In this document: in pieces, positions 26,102-34,107 of the stretch
Position numbering within the stretch: position 1 is the first letter of the stretch
Layout of the letters: every line of letters starts with the position of its first letter
From: AG25 sp035518815
GTDB lineage: Bacteria; Gemmatimonadota; Gemmatimonadetes; Gemmatimonadales; GWC2-71-9
Assembly: GCA_035518815.1 (NCBI GenBank)
Contig: DATIXG010000095.1
Span: forward strand, 1-64,000
Reading direction: 5' to 3'
DNA length: 64,000 nt
Made by a program: the position numbers and the translations under genes
Notes under the pieces: model-generated
What the model was told of the DNA's origin: nothing
The model's input: only the letters and a program-made list of their open reading frames with translations
The model's database searches: none

Positions 26102-26985
26102 TGCGCGTCGCCATCCTCGCCGCCCGCAGCGGCTGGCATACGCAGGAGCTGTGTCGCGCGCTCGTCGAGCGTGGGCATGAGGGGGTCGTCGTGCCGTACG
26201 AGGGATTGGTGGCCCATCTGGGAGGACGCAACGGGGCCGGACTCGCGAGCGAAGGAGAGAACCTCGACGCGGTGGACGCGGTGCTGGCGCGCATCATCCC
26301 CGCCGGGTCACTCGAGCAGATCATCTACCGGGTAGACGCGCTCCACCGGCTCGAGGACCGGGGCGTGCGGGTGATGAACCCGCCACGCGCGATCGAGCGC
26401 ACGGTGGATAAATCCTGGACCACAGCGCTGCTCGAGCAGGCCGGCCTTCCCGTTCCCGAGACCGTCGTATGCGAGCGCGCCGAGCAGGCCGCCGCAGCGT
26501 TTCGCGATCTGGGGGGCGACGTCATCGTGAAGCCGCTGTTCGGATCGATGGGGTTGGGCATGGTGCGGGTGAGCGACCCCGACATGGCGCTCCGCGTGTC
26601 GCGCGCGCTCGAGGCGATTCGCGGGGTATATTACCTGCAACGCGTGGTGGACCATGCCGGCTGCGACGTGCGGGTTTTTGTGGTCGGCGGCCGCGTGATC
26701 GGCGCGATCGAGCGGCGGGCGCCCGGCTGGCGCACCAACCTGGCACAGGGCGGCACGGCCACCTCGATCGCGCTCCCCTCCGACTGGGCGGCGATGGCGC
26801 TCCGCGCTGCGGCGGTGGTCGGAGCGGACTACGCCGGCGTCGACCTGCTGCCCGCGCGGGATGGCGCGACCTACGTCGTCGAGGTGAACGGAATCCCGGG
26901 ATGGCGCGGCTTGCAGGGCGCGACGTCGGTCGACGTCGCGGGAGCAATCGTCGAGCATCTCCTCGAGCGCCTGGCGGCGCGGTGA
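26101..26985 (+). CDS. RimK/MptN-like ATP-grasp ligase
   Basis: A 294-residue ATP-grasp protein of the RimK type: KSWTTALLEQAGLPVPETVV, DVIVKPLFGSMGLGMVRV, DVRVFVVGGRVIGAIERRA and the metal-ligand segment YAGVDLLPARDGATYVVEVN. In methanogens MptN adds glutamate to H4MPT to give tetrahydrosarcinapterin; bacterial H4MPT clusters carry a relative next to mch. Its bacterial role may be polyglutamylation of methylofuran or H4MPT; this is inference. ATG shares one base with the mch stop. Confidence 0.75.
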   Translation: MRVAILAARSGWHTQELCRALVERGHEGVVVPYEGLVAHLGGRNGAGLASEGENLDAVDAVLARIIPAGSLEQIIYRVDALHRLEDRGVRVMNPPRAIERTVDKSWTTALLEQAGLPVPETVVCERAEQAAAAFRDLGGDVIVKPLFGSMGLGMVRVSDPDMALRVSRALEAIRGVYYLQRVVDHAGCDVRVFVVGGRVIGAIERRAPGWRTNLAQGGTATSIALPSDWAAMALRAAAVVGADYAGVDLLPARDGATYVVEVNGIPGWRGLQGATSVDVAGAIVEHLLERLAAR

Positions 26986-27866
26986 TCGCGGCCACCAGCG
27001 CCCCTCCGGTCGCCCGGACGGCCGATGTGGCCGCAGCGGCGCAGCTCGCCTGCCTCCTCGAGGTCAGCTCGCCCAAGCCCGGGAACGTCACGCCCGCCCA
27101 CGCATTCCACGACACGAGCTACGCCGACTTCCTCGCGAGCGCCGTCGCCATCGGACCGGCGATCGCCGCGGCCGGCGAGCAGCCGCTGGGTGTGACGGTC
27201 CGCTCGGCAATCACCGCGACGCGCCGCTGGACTCAGGCCAACACGAACCTCGGCATCGTCCTCCTCCTCGCACCGCTCGCTCGCGCCGCGCTCACCATGG
27301 GCGACCGGCCGCTGCGCGATGCCGTGCGCGCCACGCTCGCGGATACGACCATCGCGGACGCGCGCGCCGTGTACGCGGCGATCCGCCTCGCGGCGCCGGG
27401 AGGGTTGGGCACCGTGCCGGCGCAGGACGTGAGCCAGCCGCCGAGCGTCTCCCTCACGGAGGCCATGCACCACGCCCGGGCGCGGGATGCCGTCGCGCGC
27501 GAGTACGCCACGGGGTTCGCGGTCACCTTCGACATCGGCGCACCCGCACTCAAGCGCGCGCGGGGCGACGGGTTGTCGTGGAGTGACGCGATCGTCGAGA
27601 CCTACCTCACGCTGCTCGCGGAGCAACCCGATACCCACATCGCCCGCAAGCTCGGCGACGCCGCCGCGCGCGAAGTGCAGGACGGCGCGCGGACGACGCT
27701 GGCGGCCGGCGGCGTGCGGCGGGGCGCGGGGCGCGACGCGCTCGGCGCCCTCGACCGCGCCCTGCGCGACCCGGCGAACCGACGGAACCCCGGCGCCACC
27801 GCCGATCTCACCACGGCGGCGATCTTCGTGACGCTGCTGGACGGCGGGCCCGATGCCAGCGCGTAG
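26982..27866 (+). CDS. CitG/MdcB-like triphosphoribosyl-dephospho-CoA synthase family protein
   Basis: A 294-residue protein of the CitG fold: EVSSPKPGNVTPAHAFHDTSY near the N-terminus, LGIVLLLAPLARA, DVSQPPSVSLTEAM and PDTHIARKLGDAAA. CitG attaches a triphosphoribosyl group to dephospho-CoA for citrate or malonate lyases, but no lyase genes are present here. Relatives recur beside mch in bacterial H4MPT clusters, so a ribosyl-transfer step in cofactor assembly is plausible but unproven. GTG 26982 overlaps the previous stop; the next ATG lies inside its last five codons. Confidence 0.75.
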   Translation: MIAATSAPPVARTADVAAAAQLACLLEVSSPKPGNVTPAHAFHDTSYADFLASAVAIGPAIAAAGEQPLGVTVRSAITATRRWTQANTNLGIVLLLAPLARAALTMGDRPLRDAVRATLADTTIADARAVYAAIRLAAPGGLGTVPAQDVSQPPSVSLTEAMHHARARDAVAREYATGFAVTFDIGAPALKRARGDGLSWSDAIVETYLTLLAEQPDTHIARKLGDAAAREVQDGARTTLAAGGVRRGAGRDALGALDRALRDPANRRNPGATADLTTAAIFVTLLDGGPDASA

Positions 27867-28362
27867 CCCGTTCAAGGTGTCGCTCACCAAGGACAACATT
27901 GTCTTCGCTTCAGCGCACTTCATCACGCTCCCGGGCCACCGCTGCGAAACGCTGCACGGTCACAACTACCGTACGCGCGTGGTGGTGGAGGGGGGGCTCG
28001 ATCCCGAAGCCCACTTCGTCCTCGATTTCGGGGAGCTGAAAGACTTGATGAGGCGGCTCACCGACGAGATCGATCATCGCGTGCTGCTGCCGCTCGAGAA
28101 CCCGAAGCTCGAGATCAAGCGGCAGGGCGAGTCCATCACCGTCGCGTACGAGGGGGCGCCCCGCTATGTCTTTCCGCAACGGGACTGCGCGCTGCTCCCC
28201 GTGCCGAACACCACGGTCGAGATGCTGGCGCAGTACCTCGCCGGCCGCGCCAAGACCGAGCTCGAGCGCCGGGCGGGAAATGCCGTCGAGTTAACGGCGA
28301 TCGAAGTCGAGATCGAAGAGAACTTCGGACAGTCTGCCACCTACCGCGAAGCCCTATCCTGA
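27853..28362 (+). CDS. 6-pyruvoyl/6-carboxy-tetrahydropterin synthase family protein (QueD-like)
   Basis: A 169-residue pterin enzyme. Zinc ligands are H22 (in SAHF) and H35, H37 (in HGHNY); the catalytic Cys is C31 in GHRCETLHGH; the C-terminal EIEENFGQSATY is a family-like substrate-binding end. The family turns 7,8-dihydroneopterin triphosphate into pterin derivatives. Its place in the cluster suggests a role in supplying the pterin half of H4MPT, since no MptA, MptD or FolB gene is here; queuosine synthesis is the alternative, but no queC/E/F genes are near. An inserted segment of about 25 residues in the middle makes it longer than QueD. Confidence 0.8.
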   Translation: MPARSPFKVSLTKDNIVFASAHFITLPGHRCETLHGHNYRTRVVVEGGLDPEAHFVLDFGELKDLMRRLTDEIDHRVLLPLENPKLEIKRQGESITVAYEGAPRYVFPQRDCALLPVPNTTVEMLAQYLAGRAKTELERRAGNAVELTAIEVEIEENFGQSATYREALS

Positions 28363-29087
28363 TCCGCAACCCCCGCTGCGTCGATGCCGCCCTCGTGGAG
28401 CGCGCTGCCAACGAGCGCGCCGCGACACCCCGCTGCGGCCAGCAGTCGTAAGTCGTGCACCGACCGGATCCCGCCACCGGCGAGCAACTCCACTTCTTCT
28501 GCACCCAACCGGCTCAGGGCTTCGACCAACTCGAGATCCGGCCCGCGGGCGCTGCCTATACGCGCCAGGTCGAGCACGAGCACCGCGCCCGCTCCGGCGC
28601 GAAGGGCCGCGGCTGCAACGGCCAACGGCTCCCCATCGTGAGTCGCGCCGGCTCGCGTCAGCGGATGCCCGTCCATGAGGTCGAGCGAGAACACCACCCG
28701 GTCGCGCCCGCACGCGCGCACGATCGCGGCCAGCGCGTCGAACGATGGCAAGGTTTCGAGGCCCACGACCACGCGATCGGCGCCGGCGGCGCGCAGGTCG
28801 AGCGCCGCAGCCGGTGTGGCCACCCCGGCGTCCACGAGCAGCCGCAGCCCCGACGCGGCGAGCGTTGTGAGCAACTCGCGTTGGGGAGTGCCGCCCGCGA
28901 TGGCATCGAGGTCGGCCACATAGGCCTCCTCGCATCCGAGCGTGCGACGATAGGCCTGGGCCAGCGCCCGAGCGTCCCCCGGCGTCGGCGCCAGAACCGA
29001 GCGCACCGGACGGTACTCGTCGCGTCGGCCGCCACGCGCCAGCACCGCCTGCCCACCCTTCAGATCGAGCACCGGGATCACCCGCAT
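28341..29087 (-). CDS. HisA-like TIM-barrel protein of the C1-cofactor cluster
   Basis: A 248-residue HisA/HisF-fold protein on the minus strand. It starts at ATG 29087 with VIPVLDLKGGQAVLARGG and has the typical phosphate-binding ends in SALHEGG and the LLAGGGIRSVHDL strand. HisA proper isomerises ProFAR, but no other his gene is here, and HisA relatives are common in methylofuran/H4MPT clusters. A link to furan or pterin-ring assembly is inferred. A much longer in-frame extension to 29489 would run through the start of the divergent gene, so I rejected it. Its 3' end overlaps the QueD-like gene by 22 bases, tail to tail. Confidence 0.8.
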   Translation of the reverse strand: MRVIPVLDLKGGQAVLARGGRRDEYRPVRSVLAPTPGDARALAQAYRRTLGCEEAYVADLDAIAGGTPQRELLTTLAASGLRLLVDAGVATPAAALDLRAAGADRVVVGLETLPSFDALAAIVRACGRDRVVFSLDLMDGHPLTRAGATHDGEPLAVAAAALRAGAGAVLVLDLARIGSARGPDLELVEALSRLGAEEVELLAGGGIRSVHDLRLLAAAGCRGALVGSALHEGGIDAAGVADQDRASR

Positions 29088-29110
29088 CGCCCACCCCGGG
29101 ATTGTGCCGC

Positions 29111-30148
29111 ATGAACGGCGTCCTCGGCTGGGACATCGGCGGGGTGAACACGAAGGTCGCTCGGGTAGAGGGCGACGTCGTGATCGCGGTGCGGATCCGG
29201 CCGTTCGAGATCCAGCACGCACCAGACACGCTCGCCCAGCTCCTGGGCGAGCTGGCGCGGGCGGTGGGCGCGCAGCCGCGCGACGCGCATGCGGTGACCA
29301 TGACGGCCGAGCTGTCGCAGGTCTTCCGAACAAAAGGCGACGGGGTGGCCTTCGTGCTGGATCAAGTGGAGGCGGCGTTTCCGGACGCCCTCGTGCGGGT
29401 CTATGCGGTGGACGGGACGTTCGCCTCGACCACTGTGGCGCGCGACGCGCCACTCTCGGTCGCAGCCGCCAACTGGGCCGCCACCGCAAGACTCGTGGCC
29501 CGCACCTGGCCCGACGCGATGCTCGTGGACACCGGGTCCACGACCACCGATATCATCCCCATCGTCGCTGGTGAGGTTGCGGCCACGGGGCGCACCGATC
29601 CCGAGCGCCTGAGCGCCGGGGAGCTGGTCTACACCGGCGCCGTGCGCACGCCGGTCGAGGCGATCGCTGCGACGGTTCCCTACCTGGGGCGCGCGACGGG
29701 CGTGTCGGCCGAAGGATTCGCGCTGGCGGGCGACGTGCACCTGTGGCGCGGGCAGCTGCCTCCCGGCGATTATTCCGTGCCGACGCCGGACGGGCGGCCG
29801 GCGACGCGCGCGTTCGCGGCTGAGCGGCTCGCACGGGTCGTCTGCGCCGATCGCACCATGCTCGACGACGCGGGCGTGAGCGCCATCGCGGACGCCGTGT
29901 GGCAGGCGCAGGTCGCGCGAATAGCCCACGCGCTGCGGCGCGTCGCGGCGCGGCACCCGACCCTTCTCAGGGGGCCCGCAGTGGTCGCGGGACTGGGCGA
30001 CTTTCTCGCGGCGGAAGCCGCGCGGCGGGCGGGACTGCGCGTCACGCGCCTTGCCGAACGATTGAACGATGCGGCACGGCACGCCCCGGCGGCGGCGGTT
30101 GCCCTGCTCCTGGCGGGCACTCTCGCAGAGGAGACGATTCACCGATGA
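29111..30148 (+). CDS. mfnF: H4MPT-linked C1 transfer pathway protein (MfnF-like, hydantoinase/ASKHA fold)
   Basis: A 345-residue protein with an ASKHA/hydantoinase beginning, VLGWDIGGVNTKVARVE, and the phosphate loop DTGSTTTDIIPI. In archaea MfnF joins the furan phosphate unit to tyraminyl-glutamate in methanofuran; bacterial relatives are named H4MPT-linked C1 transfer pathway proteins. It starts 23 bases from the divergent hisA-like gene, and the mfnE start overlaps its stop. An in-frame ATG at 29102 is also possible. The equivalent condensation in methylofuran synthesis is inferred. Confidence 0.85.
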   Translation: MNGVLGWDIGGVNTKVARVEGDVVIAVRIRPFEIQHAPDTLAQLLGELARAVGAQPRDAHAVTMTAELSQVFRTKGDGVAFVLDQVEAAFPDALVRVYAVDGTFASTTVARDAPLSVAAANWAATARLVARTWPDAMLVDTGSTTTDIIPIVAGEVAATGRTDPERLSAGELVYTGAVRTPVEAIAATVPYLGRATGVSAEGFALAGDVHLWRGQLPPGDYSVPTPDGRPATRAFAAERLARVVCADRTMLDDAGVSAIADAVWQAQVARIAHALRRVAARHPTLLRGPAVVAGLGDFLAAEAARRAGLRVTRLAERLNDAARHAPAAAVALLLAGTLAEETIHR

Positions 30149-30747
30149 AGGTCCGCACGGTCGTGAAGGTGGGCGGCGGGTTGCTGAGCCAGGCGGGCGC
30201 CTTTGATCTCGTCACCGGCGCGCTGGCTGCCTTCGCGAAGGGGCAGCGCGCCCTCATCGTGCCGGGCGGCGGACCGTTCGCCGATGCCGTGCGCGAGCTG
30301 GCGCGCCGCATCAAGATCACGGAGGACGCGGCGCACTGGATGGCGGTGCTCGGGATGGATCAGTACGCCCAGGCGCTCGCCGCGCGCACGACGGGGGCGG
30401 TGGTGGTAGAGAGCCTGGCCGACACCGAGCGGGCGCTCGCATCCAGCGCGATCCCCGTGCTCGCACCGTACCGGTGGCTGCGCGAGGCCGATCCGCTGCC
30501 CCACTCCTGGGGCACCACCAGCGACAGCATCGCCGCGTGGGTGGCGGGCGTCGTGGGCGCGAAACGGATCGTGTTGATCAAGCCGGTCAAGGCAAGCGTG
30601 GGGCGAGTGGTGGACCCGAATTTTACCAAGACCCTCCCCGCCGGAGTGGACACCGTGGTGCTGACACCGCACGAGCTCGAGAAACTGAGCGACGCTCTAG
30701 ACGGGCGCGCCGATGGAGGCGGGCCGCGCGCCGCTCACTATGGCTGA
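30145..30747 (+). CDS. mfnE: Amino-acid-kinase-fold protein, probable furan-phosphate kinase (MfnE)
   Basis: A 200-residue amino acid kinase: VVKVGGGLLSQ and VPGGGPFADAVR at the N-terminus, AHWMAVLGMDQYA, SWGTTSDSIAAWVAG, and the nucleotide segment RIVLIKPVKASVG. In archaea MfnE phosphorylates aminomethyl-furan phosphate to the diphosphate needed by MfnF. ATG 30145 overlaps mfnF by four bases. The last 51 bases overlap the convergent mfnB gene, which means this C-terminus (GPRAAHYG) is probably not critical. Confidence 0.85.
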   Translation: MKVRTVVKVGGGLLSQAGAFDLVTGALAAFAKGQRALIVPGGGPFADAVRELARRIKITEDAAHWMAVLGMDQYAQALAARTTGAVVVESLADTERALASSAIPVLAPYRWLREADPLPHSWGTTSDSIAAWVAGVVGAKRIVLIKPVKASVGRVVDPNFTKTLPAGVDTVVLTPHELEKLSDALDGRADGGGPRAAHYG

Positions 30748-31410
30748 CAGCACGGCGACGCGGGTGCGGGAGACGCGCCCCACACGCCCGCCATCGCACG
30801 CGCTCCCGCGTACACCGACGATATCCGCGCCCGCCTCACGCGCGCCGAGCAGCTCCCGCGGACCGAGGCTCCCCGCGACCGCCGCCAGGAGCCCCGCCCG
30901 TCGCACGAGCCCCACCCACTGGAAGACGCCGTTCCACGACAGATAGTCGAACAGTGTGGGCCCCTTGATCACCGTATCGATCAGAACACCAACAGCACGC
31001 ACCGCGACGGCCGCGTCGAGCACACAGGCGGGCTCGGGCGCGCCCACCTGCTTCCAGTCCGCGTAGGCGACGAGGATGAGCCCCGCTCCAGCGGCCCCGC
31101 GGGCAGCGGCCGCCAGACGGCGCACCTGGGTCGACGACGGTGCGCCCCTGAATCCCATCTTCACATAGGAAACGTCGGCGTCTCGGGCCATCCGCGCGGC
31201 GAGCGCTGCGCCCGCCGGGTCGGCGGGGTCGCCGAGCGCTGCGCTGGTTGGCCGCCGCCTACCGACCGTGTCGCAGATCGCCCGCAGCGTCCGGGACGGC
31301 ACCGCACCGAGCGAGCCGCGGTGCGGGTCCTTCGCGTCCACGACGTCCGCTCCGCCGGCCACCGCGGCTCGTGCCTCCAACGCGCCTGCCACACTCACGA
31401 GTAGTAGCAT
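30697..31410 (-). CDS. mfnB: (5-formylfuran-3-yl)methyl phosphate synthase
   Basis: Makes the furan ring of methylofuran from two glyceraldehyde-3-phosphates. The 237-residue minus-strand protein has the DUF556 TIM-barrel signature, with the Schiff-base Lys at K27 in VVDAKDPHRGSLG, the same position as in the M. jannaschii enzyme. VSYVKMGFRG and GSLGPRELLGAREAGADIVGVRGSAC are also typical. It faces mfnE tail to tail with a 51-base overlap and its start is 60 bases from the divergent SDR gene. Confidence 0.92.
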   Translation of the reverse strand: MLLLVSVAGALEARAAVAGGADVVDAKDPHRGSLGAVPSRTLRAICDTVGRRRPTSAALGDPADPAGAALAARMARDADVSYVKMGFRGAPSSTQVRRLAAAARGAAGAGLILVAYADWKQVGAPEPACVLDAAVAVRAVGVLIDTVIKGPTLFDYLSWNGVFQWVGLVRRAGLLAAVAGSLGPRELLGAREAGADIVGVRGSACDGGRVGRVSRTRVAVLSAIVSGARPASIGAPV

Positions 31411-31470
31411 TACGCGCCTGTCCCTTGTGGCCGCCGCGAAAGCGCCGGTAGGTTAAGTCGGGAGACCAAC

Positions 31471-32301
31471 ATGACAAAACCTAGCGTCGCTGGAGCTGAC
31501 GGGCGATCCGCCGCGGCCGAGGGTGCGCCGGTACGTCCGGAGATCACGCTCGTGGACAAAGTCGTCCTGGTCACCGGTGCATCGACCGGGATCGGCCGCG
31601 CGATCGCGCTCGCGAGCGCGGAGGCAGGGGCGGACGTCGTGGTGACCTACCGCACCAGGCAGCGCCAAGCCGACGAGGTGACCGCACGCATCCGCGGGAC
31701 CGGCCGCCGCGCGCAGACCCTCCAAGTCGACATGACGAGCGCCAGGGACATCGAGCGCCTGGGACGTGAGGCGCGCGACGCCTTCGGCCGCGTGGACGCC
31801 TGGATCAACAACGCCGGCGCGGACGTGCTCACCGGTAAGACGTCCAAGCGGTCGCGCACGGACAAGCTCGACCTGCTGCTGGCCGTCGATCTGCGGGGCA
31901 CCGTCCTCGGCTCCTGGGCGGCGGTGGAGCTGATGCGCGCCCAGGCAGCGGGCGGCGTGATCCTGAACATGTCCTGGGACCAGGCGACGGGGGGCAGCAT
32001 GAAGGGAGAATACTCCCAGCTGTTCTGCGCGGCCAAGGGCGGCATTGCCGGGTTCACCCGGGCGCTCGCGCAGAGCGTCGCGCCCCATATCCGGGTCAAC
32101 GTGTTGGGACCGGGCTGGGTCGAGACGTCCTACGGGGCGGCGCTCGATCCCAAGGTGAAGACCCGGGTCACCGAGTCCATCCCCCTGCGGCGCTGGGGCT
32201 CCCCCGAGGACGTGGCGGCGGCGGCGGTATTCCTCTGCTCCGACGCCGCGGCATACGTCACCGGACAAATCCTGCTGATCAACGGCGGCGCCGTCATGTA
32301 G
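31471..32301 (+). CDS. SDR-family oxidoreductase of the cluster, atypical active site
   Basis: A 276-residue short-chain dehydrogenase/reductase. After a disordered lead of about 25 residues come the NAD(P) motif TGASTGIG, the R-x-R-x pair favouring NADPH, INNAG, the Ser motif ILNMSWDQ (S168) and IRVNVLGPGWVET. The catalytic YxxxK reads F185-CAA-K189; Y181 lies four residues before. Such a change is unusual for a reductase. Its place between methylofuran and H4MPT synthesis genes suggests a pterin reductase, for example a dihydromethanopterin reductase, but this is inference. TAGGTT lies 18 bases after TTGTGG upstream, a weak promoter. Confidence 0.75.
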   Translation: MTKPSVAGADGRSAAAEGAPVRPEITLVDKVVLVTGASTGIGRAIALASAEAGADVVVTYRTRQRQADEVTARIRGTGRRAQTLQVDMTSARDIERLGREARDAFGRVDAWINNAGADVLTGKTSKRSRTDKLDLLLAVDLRGTVLGSWAAVELMRAQAAGGVILNMSWDQATGGSMKGEYSQLFCAAKGGIAGFTRALAQSVAPHIRVNVLGPGWVETSYGAALDPKVKTRVTESIPLRRWGSPEDVAAAAVFLCSDAAAYVTGQILLINGGAVM

Positions 32302-32321
32302 CGCGTCGCGTGGAGAGAACC

Positions 32322-32684
32322 ATGGCCACGACGAAGGAACGCACCTACACCGAAGCCGAGATCGCCGAGAAGCTGAAGGCTCTTCCCGGGTGGTGGTTCG
32401 AAGACGGGTGGATCCGGCGCACGTACAAGACCGACGGCTGGCCGACCACGCTGATGCTGGTGAACGCGATCGGCTACGTCGCCGAGGCGGCCAACCACCA
32501 TCCCGATCTGGCCGTTACGTGGGCGCGAGTGATCGTGAAGCTGATGAACCACGCCGCCGGCGGCGTCACCGACAAGGACTTCGAGCTCGCCCGCAAGATG
32601 GAGGACAGCGTGTTGTGGAGGCCGCAGGGCGGCGCACTCGAAGGCACACCGAACAAGTTCGTCCGGTCCGGCGACCCGCGGTGA
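32322..32684 (+). CDS. Pterin-4a-carbinolamine dehydratase family protein
   Basis: A 120-residue protein with family motifs ALPGWWFEDGWIRRTY, the histidine pair in NHHPDLAVTWARV and HAAGGVTDKDFELA. The family dehydrates 4a-hydroxy-tetrahydropterins; here it probably handles a pterin intermediate or H4MPT itself. GGAGA lies 5 bases before ATG 32322. The DHPS-like gene starts on its stop codon (GTGA), so the two are co-translated. Confidence 0.85.
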   Translation: MATTKERTYTEAEIAEKLKALPGWWFEDGWIRRTYKTDGWPTTLMLVNAIGYVAEAANHHPDLAVTWARVIVKLMNHAAGGVTDKDFELARKMEDSVLWRPQGGALEGTPNKFVRSGDPR

Positions 32685-34102
32685 CGGGTCCGCGCCGCGT
32701 CCTGTTCGTCACCGGCAAGCTCGCCGAGCCCGCGCTGCGCCGCACGATCGCCGAGCTCGCGCCAGCGATTGTGTGCGAGGTCGTGGTCCTCAAGATCACC
32801 GTCGCCGCCCTGATGACGACGGCCTGGATCGCCCGCTTCCTCGCTGTGCCGCCCGGGACCGATCTAGTCCTCATCCCGGGGCTGTGTGAAGGGGACCCCG
32901 CCGTGATCGCCGAAAAGCTGGGCGTTCCCGTCGAGAAGGGACCCAAGGACCTGCGGGAGATCCCGGAGTACTTCGGCCGCCAGGCCGCTCTCGGCGCCTA
33001 CGGCGCCTGCGACATCGAGATCGTCGCCGAGATCAACAACGCCCCCCGGCTCGCGCGCGACGCCATCCGCCGGGAGGCTGAATACTTCCGCGCGAGCGGC
33101 GCCGATGTGATCGACCTCGGGTGTACGCCCGGCCGTCCGTTCCCCGAGCTGGGCGACGTGGTGCGCGAGCTCGTCGCGGACGGCCTGCGCGTCAGCATCG
33201 ACTCGCTCGAGCCGGACGAGATCCGCGCCGCCGTCGGGGCGGGGGCAGAGCTCGTCTTGAGCGTGAATGGATCGAACGTCGATGTCGCGCGCGACCTCGC
33301 CGGCACCTCGACGCGCGTGGTCGCGATCCCGGATGCGGGTGGCGACCTCGCCACCATCGAGCCCACCATCGCGGCCCTCGAACGCTGGCGTGTGACGTAT
33401 CTGATCGACCCGATCATCGAGCCGATCGGGTTTGGATTCTTCGCCTCGCTCGAGCGTTTCGCCGAGATGCACCGCCGGTATCCGGAGGCGCCGCTGTTCA
33501 TGGGCGTCGGTAACATCACCGAGCTCACCGCGGCCGACACGACCGGTGTCAATGCCATCCTCCTCGCGATCTGCGAAGAGGTGGGGGTCCGCGCCGTCCT
33601 CACGACGGAAGTGATCCCGTGGGCGCGCGGCGCGGTACGCGAGCTCGACATCGCTCGGCGGCTCATGTATCACGCCGTGACCGAGAAGACCGTGCCCAAA
33701 GGCGTGGACGACCGGCTCGTCACCCTGCGAGACACGAAGGTCCTGGCCTACCCGGAGACGGAGCTCCGGGCACTGCAGGCGGCGATCACGGATCCCAACT
33801 TTCGCATCTTCACCGACCGCGACACGATCACCGTGTTCAACCACGAGCGATTCGTCCGTGGCACCGACATCGACGCGCTGTTCGCGCAGCTGGGCGTCAC
33901 GGAGGCGACCCACGCGTTCTATCTCGGCCGGGAACTTATGAAGGCGAAGCTCGCGATCACGCTCGGCAAAAGCTACCGCCAGGAAGGCGCCTTGCGGTGG
34001 GGCTACCTCACCCCTCCGGACGACCGCCCGCATCCTCGGGTCAAGCCGACGCAGCGCTCCACGCGCCGCCGTCAGGGGCCTCCCGCCAAGGGCGGGAAGT
34101 GA
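32681..34102 (+). CDS. Dihydropteroate synthase-like protein (DUF6513 type)
   Basis: A 473-residue protein with a unique N-terminal domain (about 1-120, VLFVTGKLAEPALRRTIAEL) followed by a pterin-binding TIM-barrel: ASGADVIDLGCTPGRPFPEL, RVSIDSLEPDEIRAAV, LVLSVNGSN and LFMGVGNITELTAADTTG. Proteins of this build occur in H4MPT clusters of bacteria and archaea and are thought to join the pterin pyrophosphate to ribofuranosyl-aminobenzene phosphate, the analogue of the folate DHPS step. GTG 32681 overlaps the previous stop. Catalysis of that step in bacteria is inferred. Confidence 0.82.
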   Translation: MTGPRRVLFVTGKLAEPALRRTIAELAPAIVCEVVVLKITVAALMTTAWIARFLAVPPGTDLVLIPGLCEGDPAVIAEKLGVPVEKGPKDLREIPEYFGRQAALGAYGACDIEIVAEINNAPRLARDAIRREAEYFRASGADVIDLGCTPGRPFPELGDVVRELVADGLRVSIDSLEPDEIRAAVGAGAELVLSVNGSNVDVARDLAGTSTRVVAIPDAGGDLATIEPTIAALERWRVTYLIDPIIEPIGFGFFASLERFAEMHRRYPEAPLFMGVGNITELTAADTTGVNAILLAICEEVGVRAVLTTEVIPWARGAVRELDIARRLMYHAVTEKTVPKGVDDRLVTLRDTKVLAYPETELRALQAAITDPNFRIFTDRDTITVFNHERFVRGTDIDALFAQLGVTEATHAFYLGRELMKAKLAITLGKSYRQEGALRWGYLTPPDDRPHPRVKPTQRSTRRRQGPPAKGGK

Positions 34103-34107
34103 CGACG

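Noticed and set aside
28341..29489. A 382-residue version of the HisA-like protein
   Set aside because: The extension is Arg/Pro-rich, antisense to mfnF, and the HisA fold begins exactly at ATG 29087.
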